NCBI RefSeq assembly: GCF_900109725.1
Contig: NZ_FOBC01000007.1
Span: 83,301 to 147,300, forward strand
Length of the DNA: 64,000 nucleotides
Direction: 5' to 3'
Source: Halomonas daqiaonensis
Lineage (GTDB): Bacteria > Pseudomonadota > Gammaproteobacteria > Pseudomonadales > Halomonadaceae
A program made the position numbers and the translations under genes. Positions within the stretch are counted from its first letter, which is position 1. Every line of letters begins with the position of its first letter. The notes beneath the pieces are model-generated. The model made no database searches, was not told the DNA's origin, and saw nothing but the letters and a program-made list of their open reading frames with translations. This document shows, piece by piece, positions 43,968 to 52,861 of this stretch.

Positions 43968-44009
43968 ATGCTAGCGACGAGCACCAAGGGTTGCGTTGAG
44001 CTGCGTCAA
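43968..44009 (-). promoter_or_regulatory. Anr-dependent class II promoter of hemN
   Basis: On the minus strand the box TTGACGCAGCTCAA (44009-43996) matches TTGAT-N4-ATCAA at 8 of 10 fixed positions. It is followed by 22 nt and a -10 TAGCAT (43973-43968), which puts its centre at exactly -41.5, the class II activator position of Fnr. The predicted start of transcription is about 25 nt before the hemN ATG. Confidence 0.7.
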
Positions 44010-44032
44010 GCGAAGCGGAATTTGCCTCGGGG

Positions 44033-44731
44033 TCAATGATGCGACGTGATGGGCAGAAGTACCCAAAGCTGCCAGAGGGCGAAGGCGATGATCGACAGCG
44101 CGGCCAGCGTGCGGGTGGCCGGGTGGCGGATCAGGGCACCGAGCTGTCGAGCGGCCAGCCCGGTGGCCAGCAGGGCCGGCAGGGTGCCAAGCCCGAAGGC
44201 GCCCATCAGGGCGGCGCCGCGCCAGGGGTCGGCGATGGCCAGGCTCCAGGCGAGCATGGAGTAGACCAGGCCACAGGGAAGCCAGCCCCACACCGCCCCC
44301 AAAGCCATCGCCTGGGGGACCTGTACCACCGGCATCAGGCGCCGACCCAGTGGCTCGAGGTGCTTCCAGAGCCGGCGGCCCAAGGCTTCGATCCGTAGCA
44401 ATCCCTTCCACCAGTCGGCGATGTACAGGGCCATCAGGATCAACATCACCGCGGCGAGGGCCTGGAGGATCAGGCGTACCTGAGGTGTGAGGGCGACCAG
44501 GGTGCCGAGTCCCGCCACCAGGGCGCCGGCTGCCATGTAGCTGGCGATCCGCCCCAGGTTATAGCCCAGCAGCAGCCCGGACAGGCGTGCCGGGTTGCGC
44601 ATGCTGGGAGGGACGGCGAACGTCAGGGCGCTCATGATGCCGCCGCACATGCCGATGCAGTGGGCACCACCGAGCAGGCCGAAGACGAAGGCGGCGGCCA
44701 GCGGAGGCAGGTCTAGGCCGGTGGGATCCAT
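44033..44731 (-). CDS. TauE/SafE (DsbD-TM-like) family membrane protein, cco-linked
   Basis: 232 residues with six membrane helices. FGLLGGAHCIGMCGGIMSAL and GWLPCGLVYSMLAWSLAIA are internally related halves, each with a cysteine-proline or cysteine-glycine motif as in the DsbD-like TauE/SafE family. It starts in the last codon of ccoS (one-base overlap), so it belongs to the ccoGHIS operon, where such genes occur widely in proteobacteria. A part in copper or redox handling for the cbb3 oxidase is plausible; sulfite export is not implied. Confidence 0.85.
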   Translation of the reverse strand: MDPTGLDLPPLAAAFVFGLLGGAHCIGMCGGIMSALTFAVPPSMRNPARLSGLLLGYNLGRIASYMAAGALVAGLGTLVALTPQVRLILQALAAVMLILMALYIADWWKGLLRIEALGRRLWKHLEPLGRRLMPVVQVPQAMALGAVWGWLPCGLVYSMLAWSLAIADPWRGAALMGAFGLGTLPALLATGLAARQLGALIRHPATRTLAALSIIAFALWQLWVLLPITSHH

Positions 44732-44943
44732 CAGTCGCGGCGATCCTCCTCGGCGTGGGCATCGCGCTCAGGGTTCCGCCGGTCGTCTTTCGGCCGGTCG
44801 TTGTCGTCCTCGTCGAAGAGGATGCGATAGGCAGGGCCTTCCAGGTCCTCGAACTGGTCGTGCTTGACGGCCCAGAAAAAGGCCCATACGGCCAGCCCCA
44901 GCAAGATCAGCGAGAGGGGGATCAGCAGGTAGAGGATGCTCAT
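44731..44943 (-). CDS. ccoS: cbb3 oxidase maturation protein CcoS
   Basis: 70 residues: one membrane helix (ILYLLIPLSLILLGLAVWAF then FWAVKHDQFEDLEGPAYRIL), the exact CcoS signature with the FEDLEGPA-RIL end of the conserved part, then a charged tail. CcoS is needed to put heme and copper into CcoN. It overlaps the ccoI stop by 4 nt (ATGA) and the next gene by 1 nt. Confidence 0.95.
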   Translation of the reverse strand: MSILYLLIPLSLILLGLAVWAFFWAVKHDQFEDLEGPAYRILFDEDDNDRPKDDRRNPERDAHAEEDRRD

Positions 44944-47420
44944 GCGTTCACCAACCGGGGAGCGGCGAGGCCGGCCTGCCGTGAAGGGGTATCGCGGGTC
45001 AGACGCAGGGCATTGGCGACGACGACCAGGGAACTGGCCGACATGCCGATGGCCGCCAGCCAGGGTGGCACGAACCCCATGGCCGCCAGCGGCAGCGCCG
45101 AGATGTTGTAGACCAGCGACCAGGTCAGGTTCTGGCGGATGATTCGCCGGGTGGCCCGGCCGGTCTCGATGGCCTCGACGATACGCCTCAGGCGCGGGTT
45201 GAGCAAGACGGCGTCGGCACGGGTGCGTGCCAGGTCGGTGGCACCGTTCATGGCGATGGCCACGTCGGCGCCGGCCAGTACCGGGACGTCGTTGATGCCG
45301 TCACCAACCATGGCGACCCGTTCGCCGCTGGCCTGCAGGGTCTGGAGGCGGGCCAGCTTGTCCTCGGGCGTGGCTGCCGCCTGCCAGGTGTCGATTCCCA
45401 GGCGCCGGGCCATGTCGGCTACCGCCGAGACGGTGTCGCCGGAGAGCAGCTCCACCGCCAGGCCTCGTTCCTGAAGTGCCAAGACCGTCTCCCGGGCATC
45501 TTCGCGGAGGTGATCATGAAGGCAGAACCAGGCCCGCGGCTGGCCCTCCTCTGACAGCAGCAGCCACTGTCCCTCGCCGGGCAGGCCCGGGGATGCCTCG
45601 GGAGCGGCGAACTCGGGCTTGCCGAGCCGCCAGCGGCGATCGGCGATCCTGCCCTCCAGGCCCTGGCCGGGTCGGTTGAGTACCTCGGCGGCGGTGACGG
45701 TGGCCTCGCGAAAAGGGCGGAAGGCTCGCGCGATGGGATGTTCCGACTGGGCCTCCAGTGCGGCCGCCAGGCTGCGGGCGCGGTCTTCGTCGAGTGCATT
45801 TCCCGGGTCGCCGGTCAGACGGGTCTCGACCAGGCTCATCTCGCCGCTGGTCAGGGTGCCGGTCTTGTCGAAGATCACCCGGTCGAGCTCTGACAGCGTC
45901 TCCATGGCATCGGCACGGGTGATCAGCACGCCGCGCCGATGCAGGCGGCCATGGGCGGCAGTGAGAGCCGTGGGCGTGGCCAGTGCCAGGGCGCAGGGGC
46001 AGGTGACCACGAGCACCGACAGGGTGACCCACAGCATCCGGTCCGGGTCGATAAACCACCAGGCGACGGCCACGGCTATCGAGATCAGCAGCACCTGCAG
46101 CACGAAGTGGTGGGCCATGCGCGCCGCCAACTGGGCGATGCGCGGCCGGTTGGCGAAGGCGCGGTCGGTGAGGTCGATGATACTGGCGACGCGGGCATCG
46201 GCGCCCGCGTGGGTGACACGCACCGTCAAGGGGCTCTCGATGTTCTGGCTGCCACCGGTCACACGCTCGCCAATCCCGCGGGTCACCGGCAGGTACTCCC
46301 CGGTGAGCATGGACTCATCGAGGCTTGACTCTCCGGACTCGATCACCCCGTCGGCCGGCACGCCATGGCCGGGCTTGACCAGTACCCGGTCCCCGGCCGT
46401 GAGTTCGTTCGCGGGCAGGATGCGTTCCTCGCCCGCGTCGGTGAGGCGGGTCGCCGAGAGGGGCAGTGCGCTGGCGAGGGCGTTGCCGCTATGTCCACTG
46501 CGGCGTCGGGCGCGCCCCTCCACGTAGCGGCCGAAGAGCAGGAAGAAGGTGAACATGGCCACCGAGTCGAAATAGACGTCGCCGTCGCCGGCAATCACCG
46601 CATAGCCGCTGGCCAGGTAGGCGCCACCGATGGCCAGCGACACCGTCACGTCCATGCCCAGCACCCGGGTCTGCAGGTCGCGCAGGGCGTTGCGGAAGAA
46701 GGGCTGGGCGGAAAAGAGCACCACCGGGGTGGCCAGGGCAAAGGAGAGCCAGTGGAAGAGGGCGAGGAAGTCGGCACTGATCTCGCCGGGGTCGGAGACA
46801 TAGATGGGAATCGAGAACATCATCACCTGCATCATGCCCACGGCGGCGATGATCAGCCGGCGCACGTTCATGCGCTCCTCGTGCTGGAGTTGCTGTTGCG
46901 CGGTATCGGGCTCCCAGGGCTGGGCCGGATAACCGATAGCGGCCATCTCGGCCAGGATCCGCGACAGGGCGACCCGCTCGGGGTCCCAACTGACCCGCAG
47001 ACGGTGGTGTGAGAGATTGACGGCGCTGGTGGCGATCCCGTCCAGGGCATTGAGGCGGTGTTCGATCAGCCAGGCACAGGCCGCACAGGTGATGCCATCC
47101 ACGGCCAGGGTGACATGCACCGTTCCGTCATCCCCGGGGTGCACGAAGCGTGCCTGCAGCCCGGGGTCATCGAAGACCGCCCAGGTCTCGGCCCTGGCCG
47201 CCTGGCGGTCGTCCGGCCGCTCGGGTAGTTCGGTACGGAAACGGTAATAGCTCGTCAGGCCGCCATCGACGATGGCGTGGGCAACGGCCTCGCAGCCCGG
47301 GCAGCAGAGGGGATGGTGCTCTTCGTCGAGGGTGATCGACCAGGGCGCACCCGGGGGCACCCGGCTGCCGCAGTGATAGCAGTCGGATGTTGCTTCAGGC
47401 GTCTGGGGGCGCTGGGTCAT
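44940..47420 (-). CDS. ccoI: copper-exporting P1B-type ATPase CcoI (FixI)
   Basis: 826 residues from the ATG at 47420. N-terminal cysteine pairs CYHCGS and CCPGCEA, then the heavy-metal-associated domain GITCAACAWLIEHRL, eight membrane helices, the transport motif VTCPCALALATPTALTAA (CPC), the phosphorylation site VIFDKTGTLTSGE and MVGDGINDVPVLAGADVAIA. CcoI pumps copper to the periplasm for cbb3 oxidase assembly rather than for resistance. Longer in-frame starts run into ccoH. It overlaps ccoS by 4 nt. Confidence 0.96.
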   Translation of the reverse strand: MTQRPQTPEATSDCYHCGSRVPPGAPWSITLDEEHHPLCCPGCEAVAHAIVDGGLTSYYRFRTELPERPDDRQAARAETWAVFDDPGLQARFVHPGDDGTVHVTLAVDGITCAACAWLIEHRLNALDGIATSAVNLSHHRLRVSWDPERVALSRILAEMAAIGYPAQPWEPDTAQQQLQHEERMNVRRLIIAAVGMMQVMMFSIPIYVSDPGEISADFLALFHWLSFALATPVVLFSAQPFFRNALRDLQTRVLGMDVTVSLAIGGAYLASGYAVIAGDGDVYFDSVAMFTFFLLFGRYVEGRARRRSGHSGNALASALPLSATRLTDAGEERILPANELTAGDRVLVKPGHGVPADGVIESGESSLDESMLTGEYLPVTRGIGERVTGGSQNIESPLTVRVTHAGADARVASIIDLTDRAFANRPRIAQLAARMAHHFVLQVLLISIAVAVAWWFIDPDRMLWVTLSVLVVTCPCALALATPTALTAAHGRLHRRGVLITRADAMETLSELDRVIFDKTGTLTSGEMSLVETRLTGDPGNALDEDRARSLAAALEAQSEHPIARAFRPFREATVTAAEVLNRPGQGLEGRIADRRWRLGKPEFAAPEASPGLPGEGQWLLLSEEGQPRAWFCLHDHLREDARETVLALQERGLAVELLSGDTVSAVADMARRLGIDTWQAAATPEDKLARLQTLQASGERVAMVGDGINDVPVLAGADVAIAMNGATDLARTRADAVLLNPRLRRIVEAIETGRATRRIIRQNLTWSLVYNISALPLAAMGFVPPWLAAIGMSASSLVVVANALRLTRDTPSRQAGLAAPRLVNA

Positions 47421-47439
47421 GGTGTCTCGTTGGCAAACC

Positions 47440-47952
47440 TTAGAGCCCGGGAACCAGGGCGATCTCGTCATCACTGGGGAAGCGGGCCTCGCCGGTGAGG
47501 CGCCATTCGGCGTCACGGCCCTCGGCGGGCTGTAGCTGCAGGTACCAGCGGTAGTTCAGGCGTTCGTCGACCATCCCCACATAGCGACCCTCGCGGACAT
47601 GCTCCAGGGTGAGCGAGCGGTCACGGTGGCTATCGGTGGGAAAGATCAGGGCCAGGTGGAGGCGCTCAGGGCGGCGCTCCCCCTGCAGGTCGACGACGAT
47701 GTCGCCGGTGAGGGCGTCAGCGCGCATCACCGCCTCGAGGCCCAGCGACTGTGCATGCTCCTGCTTGGCCAGTTGCTCGTTGATGGCCAGGCCCTGCTTG
47801 TAGTAGTCACCGCCCACCGAGCCGTCATAGTAGTGTATCGACAGCGTCAGGTAGACCAGGCTGAAGGTGATCGAGGAAGCCAGCAGGCCGATCAGGAACC
47901 AGGGCCAGAACTGTTTGTACCAGGGTGGGATGCTCTCGTGCTCCGCGCTCAT
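47440..47952 (-). CDS. ccoH: cbb3 oxidase assembly protein CcoH (FixH)
   Basis: 170 residues from the ATG at 47952. One membrane helix (PWYKQFWPWFLIGLLASSIT) and a periplasmic FixH domain with YYDGSVGGDYYKQGLAIN, LTGDIVVDLQGERRPERLHL and RYVGMVDERLNYRWYLQLQP. FixH stabilises the early CcoN assembly intermediate. One-base overlap with ccoG upstream; ccoI follows after 19 nt. Confidence 0.95.
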   Translation of the reverse strand: MSAEHESIPPWYKQFWPWFLIGLLASSITFSLVYLTLSIHYYDGSVGGDYYKQGLAINEQLAKQEHAQSLGLEAVMRADALTGDIVVDLQGERRPERLHLALIFPTDSHRDRSLTLEHVREGRYVGMVDERLNYRWYLQLQPAEGRDAEWRLTGEARFPSDDEIALVPGL

Positions 47953-49385
47953 CAGCGGGTCTCTCCTATGAAGCGGCTGTCGCGTTCGACGGTGATGTCG
48001 GCATCCCGGGCTTCCAGTCTCAGGATGATCTCGGAGCTGGGCCGGTCGATGGACTCGGGAGGTGCGCTGGCCCGGATCACCAGCTGGCGCGAGTCGCCGG
48101 CGGGAACGCTGACCTCGTGCGTATCCAGGGTCAGGCCGGGTAGCCCTGAGGCTTCCAGTCGATAGACATGCGCCTGCTTGTCGAGGTTGCGTACGGTCAG
48201 GGTGTAGACGTTGCTGATTTGTCCGTCGGGGTTCGTCTGGAACAGCCGATTGCGTTCGCGTTCCACATCGAACCCGAGAGGCGTGCGGTCTGCCACCGCC
48301 CAGGCGAAGGCGCCGATCATCACCACCAGCACGGCCAGATAGCCCATCAGGCGCGGTCGCAGGATATGGGTCGGCTTGCCCTCCAGGGCGTTCTCGGTGG
48401 TGTAGCGGATCAGACCGCGGGGATAGCCCATCTTGTCCATCACACTGTCGCAGGCGTCGATGCAGGCTGCGCAGGTAATGCACTCGTATTGCAGGCCATC
48501 ACGGATGTCGATCCCGGTCGGGCAGACCTGCACGCAGAGGTCGCAGTCGATGCAGTCACCGTGGCCGGCGGCACGGGCCTGGGCATGGCTGAGGCTCTTC
48601 TTGCGGGGGCCGCGGGGCTCTCCGCGGGCAGCATCGTAGGAGACGATCAGGGTGTCACGGTCGAACATCACCCCCTGGAAGCGCGCATAGGGGCACATGT
48701 AGATGCACACCTGCTCGCGCAGCCAGCCGGCGTTGAGATAGGTGAAGACCAGGAAGAAACCGACCCAGAAGTAGGACCAGCCGTGGGCCTGCAGGGTGGG
48801 CAGATCCACTACCAGGTCGCGGATAGGGGTAAAGTAGCCGACGAAGGTGAGCCCGGTGGCCAGGGCAATCAGCAGCCAGACGGCGTGCTTGGCGGACTTG
48901 CGCCACAGCTTGTCGGTGGTCATCGGTTGCTTGTCGAGCTTGATGCGGCGGTTGCGCGACCCCTCCAGGCGGTGCTCGACCCAGATGAACAGGAAGGTCC
49001 AGACGCTCTGCGGGCAGGTATAGCCACACCAGACACGGCCGGCGAACACCGTGATGAAGAACAGGCCGAAGGCGCAGATGATCAGCAGCCAGGAGAGCAG
49101 CATGAACTCCTGGGGGTAGAAGGTCGCCGAAAAGATATGGAACTCCCGGCCGGGGAGGTCGAACCAGATCGCCGGTCGGTCGCCCCAGCGTACCCAGGGT
49201 AGCAGGAAGAAGGTCAGCATCAGGGCCCAGTTCGAGACGCGACGCAGGCGCTGGAAGAAGCCCTTGATCTCGCGCACATAGATGTGGCGCCGGCTGGCGT
49301 ACATATGCTGGGTGACCGTTTCCTGCGGCATGTGATGCTCCACGGAATCCGGGGTGACATCGCGGGTCGGGATCTTCTCGCTCAT
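47952..49385 (-). CDS. ccoG: cbb3 oxidase accessory protein CcoG
   Basis: 477 residues from the ATG at 49385. After a soluble N-terminus, about five membrane helices (VWCGYTCPQSVWTFLFIWVE), a polyferredoxin segment with CIDCDLCVQVCPTGIDIRDG and CITCAACIDACDSV for two [4Fe-4S] clusters, one more helix and a C-terminal Ig-like domain from about 365. CcoG (RdxA/FixG) is a cupric reductase supplying Cu(I) to the oxidase. First gene of a ccoGHIS-tauE-like operon, separated from ccoP by a terminator. Confidence 0.96.
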   Translation of the reverse strand: MSEKIPTRDVTPDSVEHHMPQETVTQHMYASRRHIYVREIKGFFQRLRRVSNWALMLTFFLLPWVRWGDRPAIWFDLPGREFHIFSATFYPQEFMLLSWLLIICAFGLFFITVFAGRVWCGYTCPQSVWTFLFIWVEHRLEGSRNRRIKLDKQPMTTDKLWRKSAKHAVWLLIALATGLTFVGYFTPIRDLVVDLPTLQAHGWSYFWVGFFLVFTYLNAGWLREQVCIYMCPYARFQGVMFDRDTLIVSYDAARGEPRGPRKKSLSHAQARAAGHGDCIDCDLCVQVCPTGIDIRDGLQYECITCAACIDACDSVMDKMGYPRGLIRYTTENALEGKPTHILRPRLMGYLAVLVVMIGAFAWAVADRTPLGFDVERERNRLFQTNPDGQISNVYTLTVRNLDKQAHVYRLEASGLPGLTLDTHEVSVPAGDSRQLVIRASAPPESIDRPSSEIILRLEARDADITVERDSRFIGETR

Positions 49386-49471
49386 GGCAGGCTCACGGCT
49401 GACAAGGAGGGACAGGGCCGGACAGGGGCCGCTGATGGTGCGCTTATTGTATCGGGGTGGCCTCACAACGA

Positions 49472-49502
49472 GAAAGGGTGCGACCGGAGGCCGCACCCTT
49501 TC
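49472..49502 (-). terminator. terminator after ccoNOQP
   Basis: GAAAGGGTGCG and CGCACCCTTTC, 11-bp stem with 9-nt loop, 19 nt after ccoP and followed on the minus strand by TCTCGTTGTG. Confidence 0.75.
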
Positions 49503-49521
49503 CTGCCCAAGGTCTGTGGCC

Positions 49522-50451
49522 TCAGTCGTCCTGACTCAGACTATAGACGTAGGCCGCAACGAGATGGACCTTGTCCTCGCCGATATAGGCGGCCTGGGCC
49601 GGCATGTGACCGTTACGGCCGTTACGCAGGGTCTGGCGCACGGAGTCGGCCACGCTCTGCCCGGGCGCCTGGTAGAGCCAGACATCGTCGGTCAGGTTGG
49701 GTGCCCCAAGCGCCTGGTTGCCGGTGCCGTCGGGGTTGTGGCAGGCAGCACACACCGACGCGTAGGTGGCAGCACCACTCTCGGCTCTGTCGGCGTCATG
49801 ATCGAGACCGGAGAGCGAGAGCACGAACTGGGTCACGTTCTCGATGTTCTCGCTGCCCAGCTGCTGCCAGGATGGCATAAGGCCGTTACGGCCGTTGGCA
49901 ATGCTATGCACGATCTGCTCGGGCTCACCTCCGTACAGCCAGGCATCATCGGTCAGGTTGGGAAAGCCGTAGCCGCCTTGGGCGCCCGAGCCATGACAGA
50001 CTGAGCAGTTGTTGAGGTAGATACGCTCGGCGACCTGCATGGCCTCGCCGTCCTTAGCCAGCTCCGGGATCGGGATCTCCTCGTACTGGGCGAAGATCGG
50101 TGCGAAGCGCTCCTCGGCACGCGCCACCTCTTCCTCCCACTGGCCTTCCTGTGTCCAGCCCAGCAGGCCGGCGAAGTTGCCGAGGCCGGGATAGAGCAGC
50201 AGATAGCCAAGTGAAAAGATCACGGTGCCCACGTACAGCTGGAACCACCAGCGCGGCAGCGGGTTGTCGTACTCCTCGATCTCGTCCGCCGCATGGCCGG
50301 TGGTTTCGACGTTGCCCTCGGCATCGGGGGTCTTGTCGGTCTTGCGGTTGGCATACAGCAGCCAGAAGGCAATTCCGATAGAGCCCAGTGTGATGACGAT
50401 GATCCAGGCACTCCAGAAGCCGGAAAGGGAGTCACCCCAAAGATTATTCAT
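49522..50451 (-). CDS. ccoP: cbb3 cytochrome c oxidase diheme subunit CcoP
   Basis: 309 residues. One N-terminal membrane helix (WSAWIIVITLGSIGIAFWLL), the P-N4 region PLPRWWFQLYVGTVIFSLGY with a second helix, then two cytochrome c domains with CSVCHGSG and CAACHNPDG heme motifs and their distal methionines (LMPSWQQL, HMPAQAAY). It passes electrons to CcoO/CcoN in the periplasm. ATGA overlap with ccoQ. Confidence 0.97.
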   Translation of the reverse strand: MNNLWGDSLSGFWSAWIIVITLGSIGIAFWLLYANRKTDKTPDAEGNVETTGHAADEIEEYDNPLPRWWFQLYVGTVIFSLGYLLLYPGLGNFAGLLGWTQEGQWEEEVARAEERFAPIFAQYEEIPIPELAKDGEAMQVAERIYLNNCSVCHGSGAQGGYGFPNLTDDAWLYGGEPEQIVHSIANGRNGLMPSWQQLGSENIENVTQFVLSLSGLDHDADRAESGAATYASVCAACHNPDGTGNQALGAPNLTDDVWLYQAPGQSVADSVRQTLRNGRNGHMPAQAAYIGEDKVHLVAAYVYSLSQDD

Positions 50452-50663
50452 GTGTTTCTGTCTCCCCTGTCATGGCGGGAATCGGTCTCGCGCGAGGCGC
50501 TCGTGTCACGGTTCACCGGAGCATCATCCTCGTCGGCGAAAGGCAGGTTTTTCGCCTCGTCGAAGTCCTTCTTGCGTCGCTTCGAGTAGGCCCACAGGGT
50601 GAGCCCGATGAAGGCAATGATCAGGATGCCCGTGATGATGCCGCGAAAGGTCCCGGTATCCAT
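50448..50663 (-). CDS. ccoQ: cbb3 oxidase subunit CcoQ
   Basis: 71 residues from the ATG at 50663. One membrane helix (FRGIITGILIIAFIGLTLWA) followed by YSKRRKKDFDEAKNLPFADE, the conserved CcoQ segment, then a charged tail. CcoQ stabilises CcoP in the complex. It starts 2 nt after the ccoO stop and overlaps ccoP by 4 nt. Confidence 0.95.
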   Translation of the reverse strand: MDTGTFRGIITGILIIAFIGLTLWAYSKRRKKDFDEAKNLPFADEDDAPVNRDTSASRETDSRHDRGDRNT

Positions 50664-50665
50664 AG

Positions 50666-51274
50666 TCAGCGTGTGCCCTCGAGCACGGTGCCAAGCTGTT
50701 GCAGATAGGCGACCAGTGCGGTGATCTCCTGCTCGCCGCGCACCGCCTGGGTGGCGTTCTCGATCTGCTCGTCGGTATAGGGCACGCCCAGGGCCCGCAG
50801 GGCGCGCATCTTCCTCGGCGTGTCCTGGCCATCCAGGGTGTTCTCGAACAGCCATGGGTAGGCGGGCATGATCGACTCCGGCACCACGTCACGCGGGTTG
50901 TACATATGGGCGCGATGCCAGTCGTCGCTGTAGCGGCCGCCAACGCGCGCCAGGTCTGGCCCGGTGCGCTTGGAGCCCCACAGGAAGTTGTGCTCGTAGA
51001 CCGATTCGCCGGCCACGCTGTAATGGCCGTAGCGCTCGGTCTCGGCCCGGAAGGGGCGAACCATCTGCGAGTGGCAGCCGACGCAGCCCTCGCGGCGATA
51101 GACGTCGCGGCCTTCCAGTTCCAGCGCGGAGAGCGGCTCGAGCCCCTCGACGGGTTCGGTCGTCTGTTTCTGGAAGAACAGCGGTACGACCTCGGCCAGG
51201 CCGCCGAAACTGATCACCACCAGGATCAGTACGGCAAGCAGGCCGACGTTCTTTTCGACGATCTCGTGTTTCAT
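50666..51274 (-). CDS. ccoO: cbb3 cytochrome c oxidase monoheme subunit CcoO
   Basis: 202 residues. One membrane helix ([20 protein letters not shown]), then the cytochrome c domain with [20 protein letters not shown], the c-type heme site and characteristic [26 protein letters not shown] and the methionine ligand region [10 protein letters not shown]. Second gene of ccoNOQP. Confidence 0.98.
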   Translation of the reverse strand: MKHEIVEKNVGLLAVLILVVISFGGLAEVVPLFFQKQTTEPVEGLEPLSALELEGRDVYRREGCVGCHSQMVRPFRAETERYGHYSVAGESVYEHNFLWGSKRTGPDLARVGGRYSDDWHRAHMYNPRDVVPESIMPAYPWLFENTLDGQDTPRKMRALRALGVPYTDEQIENATQAVRGEQEITALVAYLQQLGTVLEGTR

Positions 51275-51297
51275 TGGTGTCGGTTTCCCCGGTTAGC

Positions 51298-52722
51298 TCA
51301 GGCAGTCTGCGGAATCGGCTGACGGGCGCCTTCACCGCGCCGGACGGTCATGAAGACGTTGAAGGCCATGATCAGCATGCCAACCACCCAGCACAGGCCG
51401 CCTATCAGGCGTACGATATAGCCCGGGCCGCTGGCCTCCACGGATTCCACGAAGGTGTACATCAGGGTGCCGTCCTCATTGATGGCGCGCCACATCAGGC
51501 CCTGCAGGATGCCGTTGACCCACATGGAGGCGATGTAGAGCACGGTACCGATAGTGGCGAGCCAGAAGTGCACCGCGATCAGGTTCACCGAGTGCATTTC
51601 AGTGCGGCCGAACAGGCGCGGGATCAGGTGGTACATGGAGCCGATGGTAATCATCGCCACCCAGCCCAGGGCGCCGGCATGCACGTGGCCGATGGTCCAG
51701 TCGGTGTAGTGGGAGAGGGCATTGACGGTTTTCACGGCCATCATCGGCCCCTCGAACGTCGACATGCCATAGAAGGAGAGAGCTACCACAAGGAAGCGCA
51801 GGGTCGGGTCGGTGCGCAGCTTATGCCAGGCGCCGGAGAGGGTCATCATGCCGTTGATCATGCCACCCCAGGAGGGTGCCAGCAGAATGATCGACATGAT
51901 CATGCCCAGCGACTGGGCCCAGTTGGGCAGGGCGGTGTAGTGAAGGTGGTGCGGGCCGGCCCACATGTAGACCATGATCAACGCCCAGAAGTGGACGATG
52001 GACAGGCGGTAGGAGTAGACCGGGCGCTCGGCCTGCTTGGGCACGAAGTAGTACATCATCCCCAGGAAGCCGGCGGTCAGAAAAAAGCCCACTGCATTGT
52101 GTCCGTACCACCATTGCACCATGGCATCGATGGTGCCGGCATAGATGGAGGTGGAGTACATGGCGGTGACCGGAATGGCGGCATTGTTGACGATATGCAG
52201 CACCGCCACGGTGATGATGAAGGCGGCGAAGAACCAATTGGCTACGTAGATGTGGGAGGTCTTGCGCAGCTTGAGGGTGCCCAGGAAAACGATGGCATAG
52301 CTGATCCAGACCACCGCAATCAGGATGTTGATCGGCCACTCGAGCTCGGCGTACTCCTTGGTGGTGGTGTAGCCCAGCGGCAAGGTGACCACCGCGGAAA
52401 CGATCACCGCCTGCCAGCCCCAGAAGGTGAAGGCTGCCAGCTTGTCACCGAACAGCCGGGTCTGGCAGGTACGCTGCACCACGTAGTAGGAGGTGGCGAA
52501 CAGTGCTGAACCGCCAAAGGCAAAGATGACGGCGTTGGTGTGCAGGGGGCGCAGTCGGCCAAAGCTCGTCCACGGCAGTCCTAGGTTCAGTTCCGGCCAT
52601 ACCAGTTGTGCGGCAAGGATGACACCGAGGGTCATGCCCACGATGCCCCACACAACCGTCATGATCGCGAACTGCCGAACTACCTTGTAGTTGTAGGTCG
52701 GGTGTTCAAGTGCTGTGCTCAT
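51298..52722 (-). CDS. ccoN: cbb3 cytochrome c oxidase catalytic subunit CcoN
   Basis: 474 residues with 12 or more membrane helices. Heme and copper ligands are in [51 protein letters not shown] and [13 protein letters not shown]. It reduces oxygen to water with high affinity at heme b3-CuB, pumping protons. First gene of ccoNOQP. The promoter region carries a palindrome at -41.5 that is not a standard Anr box. Confidence 0.98.
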   Translation of the reverse strand: MSTALEHPTYNYKVVRQFAIMTVVWGIVGMTLGVILAAQLVWPELNLGLPWTSFGRLRPLHTNAVIFAFGGSALFATSYYVVQRTCQTRLFGDKLAAFTFWGWQAVIVSAVVTLPLGYTTTKEYAELEWPINILIAVVWISYAIVFLGTLKLRKTSHIYVANWFFAAFIITVAVLHIVNNAAIPVTAMYSTSIYAGTIDAMVQWWYGHNAVGFFLTAGFLGMMYYFVPKQAERPVYSYRLSIVHFWALIMVYMWAGPHHLHYTALPNWAQSLGMIMSIILLAPSWGGMINGMMTLSGAWHKLRTDPTLRFLVVALSFYGMSTFEGPMMAVKTVNALSHYTDWTIGHVHAGALGWVAMITIGSMYHLIPRLFGRTEMHSVNLIAVHFWLATIGTVLYIASMWVNGILQGLMWRAINEDGTLMYTFVESVEASGPGYIVRLIGGLCWVVGMLIMAFNVFMTVRRGEGARQPIPQTA

Positions 52723-52816
52723 GTCAGGTTCCCATCGAATGCGGTTAGGGGGTGTTCCGCGGCATTCTGCCTCGGGGCGACCTCCGCAGGATGATGCAGG
52801 TCTTTAACCAATCATG

Positions 52817-52859
52817 ATTCTAGCGCAGGCGTGCGGCAAGCTGAACACTCCTAAGTGTT
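52817..52859 (-). promoter_or_regulatory. ccoN promoter with 16-bp palindrome at -41.5
   Basis: On the minus strand AACACTTAGGAGTGTT (52859-52844), 21 nt, then -10 TAGAAT (52822-52817). The dyad centre is at -41.5, the place of a class II Fnr/CRP-family activator, but the half-site ACACT differs from TTGAT. It also overlaps the start region of the divergent hydrolase. Confidence 0.5.
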
Positions 52860-52861
52860 GA

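Noticed and set aside
52723..52861. Standard Anr box upstream of ccoN
   Set aside because: No TTGAT-N4-ATCAA-like match was found; only the ACACT-N4-AGTGT dyad is present.
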